Positions 23,501 through 33,615 of a stretch of 64,000 bases of DNA are shown here, one piece after another. The position numbers were made by a program, and so were the translations under genes. Within the stretch, counting starts at the first letter, position 1. Each line of letters begins with the position of its first letter. Under the pieces are notes generated by a model. It was not told the DNA's origin. It saw nothing but the letters and a program-made list of their open reading frames with translations, and ran no database searches. This DNA comes from Salminus brasiliensis (Eukaryota > Chordata > Actinopteri > Characiformes > Bryconidae): NCBI RefSeq assembly GCF_030463535.1, contig NC_132891.1, positions 5,637,318 to 5,701,317 of the forward strand, read 5' to 3'.

Positions 23501-26500
23501 ATTATTTAGCAGAAATTTAAATGTGATGTCAACATAATGTCTATTTTATTGAACATCTCGGCATGTTTTGTAGCTCTCCTCTCTTGAATAGAATTTCTAC
23601 ATACAGTTTTCAGATGTATAGTTTTAATTGTATCCTCCATGGGACATTTAATATCTAGCTAGTGATATGCACAATTTATATATATATTTATATTTATATA
23701 TATTTATATATATATTCAATGAAATCTACATATCTTTAAAAAAGTGACTTTACAGGAGAAAAAAGGCAAAAATGCTCTCTTAACTTTGAATGGAAGTCAA
23801 AGTCAAATAAGAGTTTATTCCAAGTAATTTAGAGCATTTCTATTGGTCCATTCATCCAGAATTATTTACACAGCGTACAGAAGCAGCAAACCATGGAGGA
23901 AACTTAAAACTGACAAAAACAGAGATGAGAGAGTGAGTTTTATTGGATAGCAGCTGATATATTATATATATTAGCTATATTAGCTATTATCTAGTATTCC
24001 TGTTTGTCCTCATTACTTAGAGCTTACCCTCCAGTGCCTCCAGCTCCTGGACCACTTCTGCATCCGGTGTCTTTTTCCTGGACTTCTACGTGAACAAACA
24101 AGCAAACAAATATTTATAAAAAAAAACATCATCTGTTGCTTCACTGGTTTAAATATATAGTTTGATTAAAATGTCATGAAACACAAGTACTGGAGTGAAT
24201 CTCACCTTGTAGTGCTGCCTAAGTCCCACCACACTCTCAAACACAAAGAGCAGGAAAAGCCCCCCCAGCACACTCAGACCCTTCAGCACAGCGCCCTGAT
24301 GATCGCTGTGTGGACCGGAGTTGGCCTAAAGGACCGCAGGCACTCGTTAATCACACATAGCTACACTCATACATACATTTAGGGTGCAGTGTGTTTGGTA
24401 TAGCCAGTCTTCAACACAGAGAATGAATGTATATGGTAGAAATGCAGTGTCTGGAGTTTGCTTCATTAGTTTTGCAATGTACAGTCGTGTGAGAAAGTTT
24501 AGACACCCTGTAAAAGCCTTCTTTTTAAACATATTTAAACCTCTGGACATGTTGATCTAAACACATGCAACTGAAAATCACCTGTAATGAAATGTAGAGA
24601 TGTAAATTACTTGTGAGGAACATTTAGAAGACCCCACATTTACTACTACTTAATGTTTAAAATGAGAGTCAGGTGCAGAACATCAGCTGCAGATGATCAG
24701 AGCATGGTTGGAGAGGATTATTCTGGAGGAGTCTGAGGTCTTATTGAACCCTCAGACGTTTAGTCTGAGAAGTTGAAGTGAGTGGTGAAGAAGATCACCA
24801 TCATGGCCAGATCCAGAGAGCTCTCTGAGGCCTTCAGAAAGAAGGCTGTAGATGCAGATGAGTCTGGAAAGGGCTTTAATAAGATCTCAGAACAATTAGA
24901 AATCAGCCAATCCACTGACTGCTACATCATTTACCATTGGAGAACATTTAATACAACTGCCAGCGTGGCCAGATCAGGCCGTCCTAGCAAGTTCAGCCCA
25001 AGAGATGAGACCTCAAGATGAGTAAAGAAGCCTCCAACAATCCTACAATGTCATCATGACCGAGCTACAGGGAGCTCTCGCCACAGCTGACGTCAAAGTA
25101 CAGCTTCTACCATCAAAAAAGAGAAAAACAACACTACACCTTACTGTCAAAACAAAACCCCATAAAACACCAGGGCAAGACTAAAAGATACCAGAGAACA
25201 CCTTCTAGGACAGAGCCCAGGACTTCTAGGACGGTCTGCTTTGGACGGGGGAATCTTGAGTCCTGCCCTGATGGTTTTTCATAGGGTTTCTCCTTAAACT
25301 CCTTCCAAGAACATCAAACATGCCTACATTATCATACACTCACCACAAGCACGCCCTGGCTGCTTATTTGTGAGTAGGAGTAATAATGTGGATGTTTTGC
25401 TGGTCCGTTCCCTTTAGGGTTTAACACTATTATACCCACAGAATATTCTGGTCATGCACTTACATGGGGCAGAAGGTGCAGCAGGGCATCTCCGCACAGA
25501 GTGCCCACTGCCATGGCAGCCATTGGGCAGAGGAATGTATGGAGGCTGGACGGTGGAAGGAGTGGTGCCAGGCCCAGAGCAAGCAGGGAAGGCAGACTGA
25601 TTACAAACAATGCCAGGGAGGCCCAACCTAGAGCTGAGAGAAAGCAGAAAACATACCGGTCCTGCATGGATTAGCCTTAGGCTTAATGTGGGTCTGGACA
25701 ACTAGCTTACATACACTATATGGACAAAAGTATTGGGACACTGTTTATTTATTGTGTCTTCCAAAATCAACAATATTTTGTTGGAGTAACTGTCTCTACT
25801 GTCCAGAGAAGAAGGCCTTCTGCTAGATTTTGGAGGAGCATTGCTGTGAGGATTTGATTTGATTGTTGCATTCAGCAACAAGAGCATTAGTGAGGTCAGG
25901 ATGTTGGATGATCACCCATCCCAAAAGTATTGGATGGAGCACCACCACCATCCATCAATCCAGAGAACACGGTTCTTCCACTGTTCCACAGCTCAATGCT
26001 GGGGGGCTTTATACCCCTCTAGCCCACGCCTGGCATTAGGGTTCATATTCATCTGCTCCAGAGAGTCCTATTCAAGGACTAGACATTTGTGCATCTGTGT
26101 CAGCAATGGGTGCAACCTAAAGTAGCCGAATGCATTCATTGGAAGGGGTGTCCACAAACATTTGGCCATAGTGTATGCATATAGGAACTATTTACCTTTG
26201 AGGAAGGCCACGCTGTTTTTGGCTTCTTCCGTGCTGGACTCCGTATGGCGGAGACACACACCGCTGTCTATCTGGTAAAGCAGCGCCGGACACAGGAAGG
26301 TGAAGTGCGCTGGTGTGATGTGGGACGCCTGGCCCAGGCCGAAATTCCACAGCAGCTGGGTGACGTTCAGGCACTGAGGACAGAGAGTGAAAGGAACACC
26401 AGTGTTTACTGGCAAAGTGGCCCAGCCTGATTTACTGGAGACTGGCTAGTCACTCAGGAGATCCTAAATTTAGCTTCAATTGATTATCCCCATCTCTCAG

Positions 26501-29500
26501 AGTTAAGAGTTCAACTGAAGATCAAGTGTCCATATGTTAAAATATGTCAAAACAAAGGTTTCATCTGGTGTCCTAATTTGTCCACACGAAGTACACAAGC
26601 AAATTCGGTCACCAATCATGTGTAGCTATCATTTTTTTAGCAGCCACCGCTGTAAGCTTCACAAGCCCTCATAAGAAATGTACAAGGTAGCCGATATTGT
26701 CTTTGTTAACAAGACTCACGAGTGAATCATCCCCCATTCAAGCTGAATAAAGGTATAAACACATCCCAATTTGCATGTGACTGAGACAGGGACACCTTAA
26801 GATGTCAACAGAACTTTGATCACCTGATAACAGAGACGTATCAGGCGTGCACTTTGATCATTTATAGGACAGTCTACTCTACTCCAACGAGCTCGGCAGT
26901 CGGCACTCACGTTCTCGTGGGTGTGTTTCTTTGTTAGGTGATTTGACAGCAGCGATAAGCCTTCCTGCAGTGTTTCTTCTGTAAACTGTGAAGGATCTCT
27001 CTCTCCAGACTTGATTTTAGCATCAGGCATCGTATCTGAGCCAGGCTGACTCACTCTGCGTGGGGGAATGGGAAGGAAAATAGACTGGATAAGGATTAAA
27101 TGAATGAAATCTAAAGCTAAAGCATGCGTGAGGAACATGGCTTAGAGAGAGAACTGCACATGCTGAACAAATGGCTAACATGCTAACATGGCTACCAACA
27201 AACAGGAGCTGATACCATCTAAAGACATGAATCAAAGAGCTGCAGCTTAGGATAAGTCAGTTTCCATAGAGAGCTACAGTCTATTATCATTTTAAAGCAA
27301 CAACAACGAGCTAAAATAGGCCTAATTGGGCATATTTAGACATAAAAATCCATTTAATCAAAAAATTATTACGCCCAGATCCATCCTGGAACCTAAAAAA
27401 GGCCATCCTGAAAGGCCTAGCTGGCATCAGTAAATGTTTTGAGGAATGATGGGTATATGTGAATGCAAGGAAAGGCACTCTATGATACTCCCAGCTGTGG
27501 CTGATCATCTACCAGTAAATAAGCAAGGGCAAAAGGTCGTGCACACACATACTCACAGTATATAGCAGTAACATAACAGTAATAATTGCTCATGTTAAAT
27601 TTCCTAGAAAGACCAATTTCTGCTTGCCGAACTGACCCCAGACATGCACACACAACGCATTTCGTTGATTGGGATGATTGGGTCTCCGACCACCTCCCCC
27701 AATAAAACATGACCATGTGGGGTCCGTATGGGTAGCCCAACTGGGAACAAGAAAGTTTTATCCACAGGTTCCATGTTGGCCCCACTTATGGATGGCCACC
27801 AGGGACAGTGATTCAGGGACCAGGAGGGGTTAAACATGTACTTGCACACTTAGGGTTGCCTTTTATTTGTCCTCGTCCTTTATTTGGCATGTAAATGTTG
27901 TGTCCTGTATTGAACCAGTTTTGTTCAGATTTCTTTTTCTTTTATTTCCATAAATGTCCAATAGAGGCGTGAGAGGGAGGAGGCACATCACTGGCTGGAC
28001 AGCGTCAATGGAGATGATTAGAGGGTAAACTGTAAAATGGGCAAAGCTATTGTGGTTTAATTGATTGGTTAGGATGTTCAGTTTTTAAATGAATGATCAT
28101 TTATTTAATATTCAGTAGTGTTAGCCAATAAACATATTATATATGGCCATTTAAAGATCAAATCATACTACTGAAATAATACTTTAACATTTATTCTTTA
28201 ATACATATATATTTCCTAGATTAAAAAGGTTTGTAGTCTGGCCTGTGGTGGACATGGCCCTTGTCCCTTATTTTCATTTCTGAAAGGTGGCAACCCCATG
28301 TACACTGCATTTGGGGCCTAAATGGGGCCCATGTGAGATTAAGGTTGGCTGAAGCATAGGGGGCTCATTTGGGAAGCCGAACTGAGCTCCAGTAGCAGAG
28401 TCCATACCCACCTGGAACCCACCTAGCCCATGTGAGCCCATGTGAGCCCAACATGAACATGTTTCGAGTGATTGGATCGGAATCCAATCACAATCCTAAT
28501 GTATCCTTTGACTATGATCTGATCGCCAAAAATGCATGTTTATTCCAGGTGAAAATCTCCTCAGAGAGTCCCATATGTCCTCACTTCCTGTGAACGTCGT
28601 CCCACTCTCCCATGACTCACTGTGATGCTTGGTGGTGGCCTGTTAGCTAACGTTATTGTTCTCCTCCAAGCGTGTTCAGCTGGTCAATGAAGATGCATTG
28701 GGAACAGTGGTTGGCTGGCTTCATGCGACTTGAAGGAAGCACATGCTAGCCCTCACCCTCCCCCAGCACTGGTAGTATTGTGTGTCAGGAGTAGTCCTAA
28801 CTAGTGTGTGGGAATTAGAAATGACTAACTGTGGGAGGACGAAACAACATCGCCAGGTTTCTTACTTGTTTACTGGTGCCATACTTGAGGGCTGGTGAGG
28901 ATGATGATGGTCAACATAAGAGTGTGGGTGAGAATGAGAAAGGCCTGGAGGTGAATGCTTGGTCACTCCATGTCTGATCTCCAGCACGCTGACCTCACCG
29001 AGTCCCAGACTGCCCAACAGTTTCTGTAGACCTTCATATGTCAGCGTCCCATTGCTGCCGTACTCCAAGAAAAGCCTCTGCAGGTAGTAGCCCTGGTGAA
29101 GACGTGTGCAAACAGTACAGATTGAGAGTGAGATTAGCAGCTTTTTCAAGGCCAGCAAGGATGTGCTCATGGGCCAGTTTATGACGGGTCATTAGGGTTG
29201 TTCTCCAAACTGAAGTCTGTGTGACCGTGTCTACACTGAAATTCAAACTACACGTTTCTCCACAGGTGCTGAAGCTAACCTTATGGATTTGGAATAATTG
29301 CATCACAGTATAGATTCTTGCAGGCCTGTGGAGAAGTTAAATAAGCTAATTAACTAATTAATTAATTAAGGTGCTCGGGGTTTCTTTGTAGCGATACTGT
29401 AGAATAACCACTTCTGGTTTCATAAAGAATCATGTCTGTCAAGGTGAAGAATCTTTAAATTGGTAAAAAATCACATCAACTTAACATCCCACATTTCTAT

Positions 29501-31398
29501 TATATATCCAGAGAACATGCCCATTATATACCCAGAGAACATGCCCAGTATATACCTAGAGAACATGCCTCTTATATACCCAGAGAACATGCCCAGTATA
29601 TACCTAGAGAACATGCCGAGTATATACCCAGAGAAAATGCCCCTTATATACCCAGAGAAAATGCCCCTTATATACCCAGAGAACATGCCCAGTATATTCC
29701 CAGAGAACATGCCCATTATATACCAAGAGAACATGCCCATTATATACCAAAAGAACATGCCCATTATATACCCAGAGAATATGCCCCTTATATACCCAGA
29801 GAACATGCCCAGTATATACCCAGAAAACATGTCCAGTATATACCCAGAACACATGTCCTTTATATACCCAGAGAACATGCCCAGTATATACCCAGAGAAC
29901 ATGCCCCTTATATACCTAGAGAACATGTCCATTATATAACCAGAGAACATGCCCTTTATATACCCATAGAACATGCCCATTATATACCCAGAGAACATGC
30001 CCCTTATATACCCAGAGAACATGCCCATTATATACCCAGAGAATATGCCCCTTATATACCCAGAGAATATGCCCAGTGTATACCCAGAGAACATGCCCCT
30101 TATATACCCAGAGAACATGTCCTTTATATACCCAGAGAACATGTCCATTATATACCCAGAGAATATGTCCATTATATACCCAGAGAACATGCCCATTATA
30201 TTCCAAGAGAACATGCCCATTATATACCCAGAGAATATGCCCCTTATATACCCAGAGAACATGCCCAGTATATACCTAGAAAACATGTCCAGTATATACC
30301 CAGAACACATGTCCTTTATATACCCAGAGAACATGTCCATTATATAACCAGAGAACATGCCCTTTATATACCCATAGAACATGCCCATTATATACCCAGA
30401 GAACATGACCATTATATACCCAGAGAACATGCCCATTATATACCCAGAGAATATGCCCATTATATACCCAGAGAATATGCCCCTTATATACCCAGAGAAT
30501 ATGCCCCTTATATACCCAGAGAATATGCCCAGTGTATACCCAGAGAACATGCCCCTCATATACCCAGAGAACATGCCATTTCTGGGAACGAGACAGTACT
30601 GTCCATCGGTTCCATGTTGGCCCCACATAGGGACGCCCACCAGGGTTAGTATTGGGACCAAGAGGGGTTAAGCATGGACCCAGTCTTGGTTATACACTGT
30701 ACATTGGGGCCTACACTCTAAAAAGTGGTTCTCCTATGGCATCAATCAAAGAACCTCTTGTAGCACCTTTATGTTTTTGACTGCAGATGGGACCCATGTG
30801 AAATTAGGGTGGATGGTAATGATGGGGCCCATTTGGGAGGCCTAGCTGGGTCTCAAGAACAACACATGTTGAAACCCACTCAGAGCCCATGCCCATCTGG
30901 AACCCACCTAGCCCACGTTCCAGCCACATGAGCCTCACATGGGCATCTTGGCTGTGTACACAATTCTTTACTGGTACTGGTTGTTGTTGTTGTTGTTTTT
31001 TGCCTGTGGCATCAAACCCACTGTAGTAGCTCTTTATTTTTAGAAATGTACTAAAAGGCAAAATCCCATAGAAGACAAATTGCAAAATTGCTCCAGAGCC
31101 CATCCAGGAAATCTGCTCGAGCTATTGATTTCAATAACAATTGACTAAACAAACCAGCACTGCACTTTAAACGTAGAGCTCCTCTGGATGTTCTTACCTG
31201 CTCTTCAAAAGCCTCATCTAAGTGCTCCTGTTCAGATATGTCCTGAAGGTCTCCCTCTACCTCAGCTTTGTGATCGTTAGAAACAGGGATTGAGACTTTC
31301 TTGGACGAAACCACCACAAGACTCAAATAAAGGTGAAGAACCAGCTTGAAGCTCAGGACCGTCCTGAAGACAAACAACAGGGAGCTGTAAACTGGCAT
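20360..31398 (-). CDS. slc39a5: slc39a5, zinc transporter ZIP5 (complete, 11 coding exons, 555 aa)
   Basis: A LIV-1/LZT-type ZIP zinc importer of the plasma membrane. In transcript order the exons are 31398-31198, 29092-28866, 27055-26911, 26373-26196, 25627-25464, 24325-24206, 24085-24028, 22604-22452, 21851-21771, 20828-20638 and 20509-20360. Phases join without a break to 1,668 nt including TGA; human ZIP5 is 540 aa. The N-terminus has a long hydrophobic signal (about residues 4-32). The ectodomain is His-rich in exon 2 ([15 protein letters not shown]) and carries the [13 protein letters not shown] motif. Eight membrane segments follow. TM4 has HNLTDG at residues 407-412, TM5 has HELPHELGD at 436-444 (the LZT signature, split over two exons), and a His-rich loop (GHGHSH) lies before TM4. 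The start is the first Met of the open frame after the exon 1 junction. Family knowledge: basolateral zinc uptake in gut and pancreas. Confidence 0.95.
20638..20828 (-). CDS. slc39a5: slc39a5 exon (TM6-TM7)
   Basis: Encodes [36 protein letters not shown] (TM6) and [18 protein letters not shown] (TM7). Acceptor ctctgcag, donor gtgag, phase 0 at its end. Confidence 0.95.
20889..21403 (+). mobile_element. TA-type MITE, copy 5, with inverted end segment
   Basis: Both ends are flanked by TA. The left end is cacaatatgtccaaatgttt. The 30-bp segment 21,368-21,397 is in reverse complement relative to all other copies. It lies in the slc39a5 intron before the TM5 exon. Confidence 0.75.
21771..21851 (-). 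CDS. slc39a5: slc39a5 exon (TM5, HELPHEL)
   Basis: 81 nt encoding [20 protein letters not shown] and ELPHEL; the signature is completed by G-D in the next exon. Acceptor cttccag, donor gtatga. Confidence 0.94.
22452..22604 (-). CDS. slc39a5: slc39a5 exon (His-rich loop and TM4)
   Basis: Encodes a loop with [15 protein letters not shown] followed by [20 protein letters not shown], the TM4 metal-site motif. Acceptor ttcaacag, donor gtgtgt, phase 1. Confidence 0.95.
22840..23245 (+). repeat. Dispersed repeat with CAG tract, copy A
   Basis: Shares ctggacgccccccagt, cagcacagcgtggaggatgt and the (CAG)n at about 23,030-23,055 with copies B and C. It lies in an slc39a5 intron. Confidence 0.75.
24028..24085 (-). 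CDS. slc39a5: slc39a5 small exon (cytosolic loop)
   Basis: 58 nt encoding [19 protein letters not shown], part of the variable TM3-TM4 loop. Acceptor cacgtag and donor gtaagc. It is supported by phase (0 in, 1 out) and by position rather than by strong similarity. Confidence 0.82.
24206..24325 (-). CDS. slc39a5: slc39a5 exon (TM3)
   Basis: Encodes [20 protein letters not shown] and [20 protein letters not shown] (TM3 core [14 protein letters not shown]). Acceptor ctttag, donor gtgag, phase 0 at both ends. Confidence 0.94.
24480..25330 (+). pseudogene. Tc1-like transposon relic with transposase N-terminus
   Basis: The frame from 24,803 reads [38 protein letters not shown] and [15 protein letters not shown]. 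This is the paired helix-turn-helix DNA-binding region of Tc1-like transposases, including the GRPSK hook-like linker. It ends at a stop after about 73 codons and the catalytic DDE part is missing. It sits in an slc39a5 intron, antisense to that gene. Confidence 0.75.
25464..25627 (-). CDS. slc39a5: slc39a5 exon (TM1-TM2)
   Basis: Encodes [20 protein letters not shown] (TM1) and [20 protein letters not shown] (TM2), residues about 251-305. [16 protein letters not shown] is a near-invariant ZIP block. Acceptor ctctag, donor gtaagt, phase 0. Confidence 0.95.
25714..26173 (-). mobile_element. TA-type MITE, copy 6, complete
   Basis: The best-preserved copy: cactatatggacaaaagtat at one end, ccacaaacatttggccatag at the other, and TA on both sides (25,712-25,713 and 26,174-26,175). 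Terminal inverted repeats are about 26 bp and imperfect. TA duplication and TIR length suggest Tc1/mariner mobilisation. It is 460 bp with no gene. Confidence 0.82.
26196..26373 (-). CDS. slc39a5: slc39a5 exon (CPALLYQID motif)
   Basis: Encodes [40 protein letters not shown] and [11 protein letters not shown]. The two cysteines of the CPAL...GVC motif are those expected to pair in LZT ectodomains. Acceptor cctcag, donor gtaaa, phase 1 at its end. Confidence 0.94.
26911..27055 (-). CDS. slc39a5: slc39a5 exon (ectodomain)
   Basis: Encodes [40 protein letters not shown] and THEN. The acceptor is ccacgcag and the donor gtgagt; one base completes the Lys codon of the previous exon. It ends in phase 0 before CLNVTQLL. 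Confidence 0.9.
27600..28480. repeat. Dispersed repeat, copy 1 (split)
   Basis: Left part 27,600-27,850 and right part 28,299-28,480 match the copy at 30,580-30,965 in order. The insertion between them is the hAT-like element at 27,851-28,298. Confidence 0.65.
27851..28298 (+). mobile_element. Non-autonomous hAT-like element with 8-bp TSD
   Basis: Starts tagggttgcc and ends ggcaacccca (inverted repeats). It is flanked by tgcacact (27,843-27,850) and tgtacact (28,299-28,306), 7 of 8 matching. It splits an older dispersed repeat in an slc39a5 intron. Confidence 0.8.
28866..29092 (-). CDS. slc39a5: slc39a5 exon (His-rich ectodomain)
   Basis: Encodes [40 protein letters not shown], then [16 protein letters not shown]. 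It matches the NHYLAQLFGLYGENGTLT block of human ZIP5 as remembered. Acceptor caccag, donor gtaaga, phase 2 at its end. Confidence 0.92.
29498..30578. repeat. 24-bp minisatellite in slc39a5 intron
   Basis: About 45 units of tatacccagagaacatgccc + catta-type. Because 24 is a multiple of 3, several frames stay open; the longest is 396 codons on the slc39a5 sense strand with an 8-residue repeat MFSGYIxG. A block of 17 units (408 bp) is itself repeated: the same variant pair begins near 29,932 and 30,340. Confidence 0.92.
30580..30965. repeat. Dispersed repeat, copy 2 (ggttccatgttggccccac family)
   Basis: Shares ggttccatgttggccccac, aggggttaa and tggaacccacctagccca with the copy at 27,600-28,480, which is split by a hAT-like element. 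It directly flanks the 24-bp minisatellite. Confidence 0.65.
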
Positions 31399-31409
31399 GA
31401 CACTTAGCC
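31198..31409 (-). CDS. slc39a5: slc39a5 exon with start codon
   Basis: The acceptor gtgctgcag lies just upstream (transcript sense), then 11 nt of 5' UTR and ATG at 31398-31396. It encodes [11 protein letters not shown]..., a signal peptide, then an acidic segment [12 protein letters not shown]. The donor is gtaag and the phase is 0. Confidence 0.88.
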
Positions 31410-31499
31410 CTGCAGCACTGAAGCAGTGAATGAACACTTGATCAAACTAATTAAAAGCTTAATTAAGCCGGTGTGTAAAAAAAAAACATCATCTAAACA

Positions 31500-31680
31500 T
31501 CATAGTATTCTGGTGTACTATGAAGAACCACTTCTGGTTAAGGAGCTGAGAGTGTGAAGAACCTTTAAATTGACTTCTTTCAGTCTTCAGAAAGTTCTCC
31601 ACACTCTCAGCTCCTTAAACAGAAGTGGTTCTTCTATGGCATCACTCAAAGAACCCCTAGTAGCACCTAATCTCAGCTCT
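31500..31680. repeat. Imperfect palindromic repeat (ggttcttctatggcat family)
   Basis: aagaaccacttctggttaag on the left is mirrored by ttaaacagaagtggttctt on the right, around agagtgtgaagaac/gttctccacactct. Related pieces lie at about 19,598-19,668, 21,440-21,620, 29,380-29,465 and 30,715-30,785. Confidence 0.7.
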
Positions 31681-32029
31681 ACAGCAATTATAATACTACT
31701 GTAAATGCCTCCAACACTCATGTAATTCTGTGATTAACCTAGTAATTGCAGATCAATTAGTATGATAAAGAGAAATGCTGGAGAACGAACTGGTCTGAAG
31801 TGATCATTTATAAGTTATAGCTTGGATGAGCTTCTAACAGAATTTTTCAATTACATGTAATTTTCATATTTTTATTAACAATCAAAAAATCAAAAATTAT
31901 TGAAATTATGGAAATGGAAAATATTATTTCTTCAGCCTCAGAGAACACATAGCACCATGGACATGTCAACCACATATACCACATATTTTAACCCACATTT
32001 ATTTATATATTTATAAATACATTTATATT

Positions 32030-32300
32030 TCATTACCAAAATGGCTTTACAGGCAAAGGAACTCTGAATGGACGTTAATGTAAAATAAAAATTTATTCCA
32101 GGTAGTTTAGACCATTTCTATTGGCCGAGAAAACTAAAAATGGACATATATCACTGCTGTCCAATGAAAAACATGGATTAGTTTAGTCGACCAATAGAAA
32201 TGCTCTAAATTACTTGGGGTGGGGGGGACTTTTATTTTACGTTAGCTTCCATTCAAAATTATGTTGTTGTTTTTTTTTTGCTTTTGGCTGTAACGTCACC
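32030..32300. repeat. Foldback (long inverted repeat) element
   Basis: The left arm aaaatggctttacaggcaaa...gtagtttagaccatttctattggcc is mirrored by gaccaatagaaatgctctaaat...cattcaaaattatg...gtcaccattttgg. Single arms occur at about 23,740-23,850, 32,355-32,450, 49,275-49,345 and 57,478-57,580. Confidence 0.68.
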
Positions 32301-32582
32301 ATTTTGGAGATATATTATATATTTTTAATATTATATGTTTTATATATAAAGATATCACATCTTCAAAATGGCAATCTTAAAGGAGAAGGAAAAAACCCTC
32401 TTGACTTTCAATAGAAGCCAATGTAAAAACACTGTATTCCATGGTCCATGACAAAATGTAAAAAAAACTAAATTCAAATTACATCAAAATAAAATCATTA
32501 AAAATGGAGGTGCTTGATCAAGTTTTTTGCGTGATAAAGATATACACACATTTGACAGAAGTAGAGCATGCAAATGCCTTAC

Positions 32583-32655
32583 CTGAGATTTGGCCCCTCC
32601 ATCGTTCGAGGAAGCAAAACAGTGTAAAATAATAGTCTGGCTGTGAAGTCACACG
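32583..32655 (-). other. slc39a5: Probable 5' non-coding first exon of slc39a5
   Basis: In transcript sense a strong ctcag|gtaag donor ends this exon at 32,583, and no other first-exon candidate lies between it and the coding start. An ATG at 32602-32600 lies 20 nt before the donor. A TATA-like cataaagga (about 32,658-32,666) lies upstream, so the 5' end is set near 32,655 by guess. Transcript data would fix this. Confidence 0.45.
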
Positions 32656-33367
32656 TTCCTTTATGCTCCCTGGCTTCAGCACAGCACTGAATGATCGGCA
32701 CGGCACGGGAAGATCAGCACGGCACGGAAAAGGCTAGAGTTAATGTTTACACTGTGTTTGAGTCTGTCAGGCAGGGTCAATCAGGAACAACACATTGATC
32801 ACCTGTTTATTCTGTTATCATCTCAAAGGATTTGCAAGAGTAGGCTAATCAGCAGGCCACAGTGAGTATGATTATGAGTAGGCCCCAGCTATTGTTTTAG
32901 GGGGGGTTCTGAAAGTAGGCCAGATTGCTCCTCTGAAGGCCACCACTGTCTCCTCAGCCTCTACCATACGTATTTCTAAGGAGACACAGCTGAGATGATG
33001 ACCAATATGAGAGTCGTGTGATCTAACACTCCTTTGATGAACTGATCACTGAGTTGAATGAGGCGTCTTGGAGTAGGAAATCGCCACTCTGGGCTGACCT
33101 CTGACCTTTCAGGACTTGAGTGATTGTACTTTGGGACTAGACTTGAATGCTGTTTTGGAGGATTTGTACTTTACTGGAAAATTACTGAAACTGAGTTGAC
33201 CTTCAAAGTTTCCAAGTTTGTCCCAGCTGCCCACAACTGCTGATTCATCCTTGTGCCGGGACCAGTGCTGACCATTAGCCGGCGGTCTGACACAGAAGCC
33301 GGCCCAGTTAAAAAAGCCTCCAGCCCTCAATGGATTTAATCACTGTGATGTGAATATATTATGAAGT

Positions 33368-33545
33368 TAGGGGCAGGGGTGGCTCAGCGGTTAGAGCTCC
33401 AGGCTATTGATAACAGGGTTGTGGGTTTGATACCCTGGCTCGGCAAGCTGCCACTATTGGGCCCTTGAACAAGGCCCTTCACCCTCTCTGCTCCCTGGGC
33501 GCTGCAGCAATGGCTGCCCACCGCTCTGGTCACATGTGCTCACTG
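33368..33545 (+). mobile_element. tRNA-derived SINE, second family, 3'-truncated
   Basis: A box tggctcagcgg and a B box-like ggtttgatacc, then gcaagctgccactattgggc, matching the full copy at 33,809-34,109. The copy stops near 33,545. Confidence 0.72.
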
Positions 33546-33615
33546 TCCAAATTCCATCTGTGTTCGTCACAAATGATCAATATGGTTGTCTAGTCTTATA
33601 TACAGTATGTATGTA

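Noticed and set aside
24782-25021. Possible host homeodomain-like/HTH gene
   Set aside because: The helix-turn-helix and GRPSK linker are those of Tc1-like transposases, and a second decayed copy is at 45.2-46.3 kb.
29471-30661. 396-codon frame on the minus strand (GMFSGY repeats)
   Set aside because: Product of a 24-bp tandem repeat; other frames and the other strand are open too, and it lies inside an slc39a5 intron.
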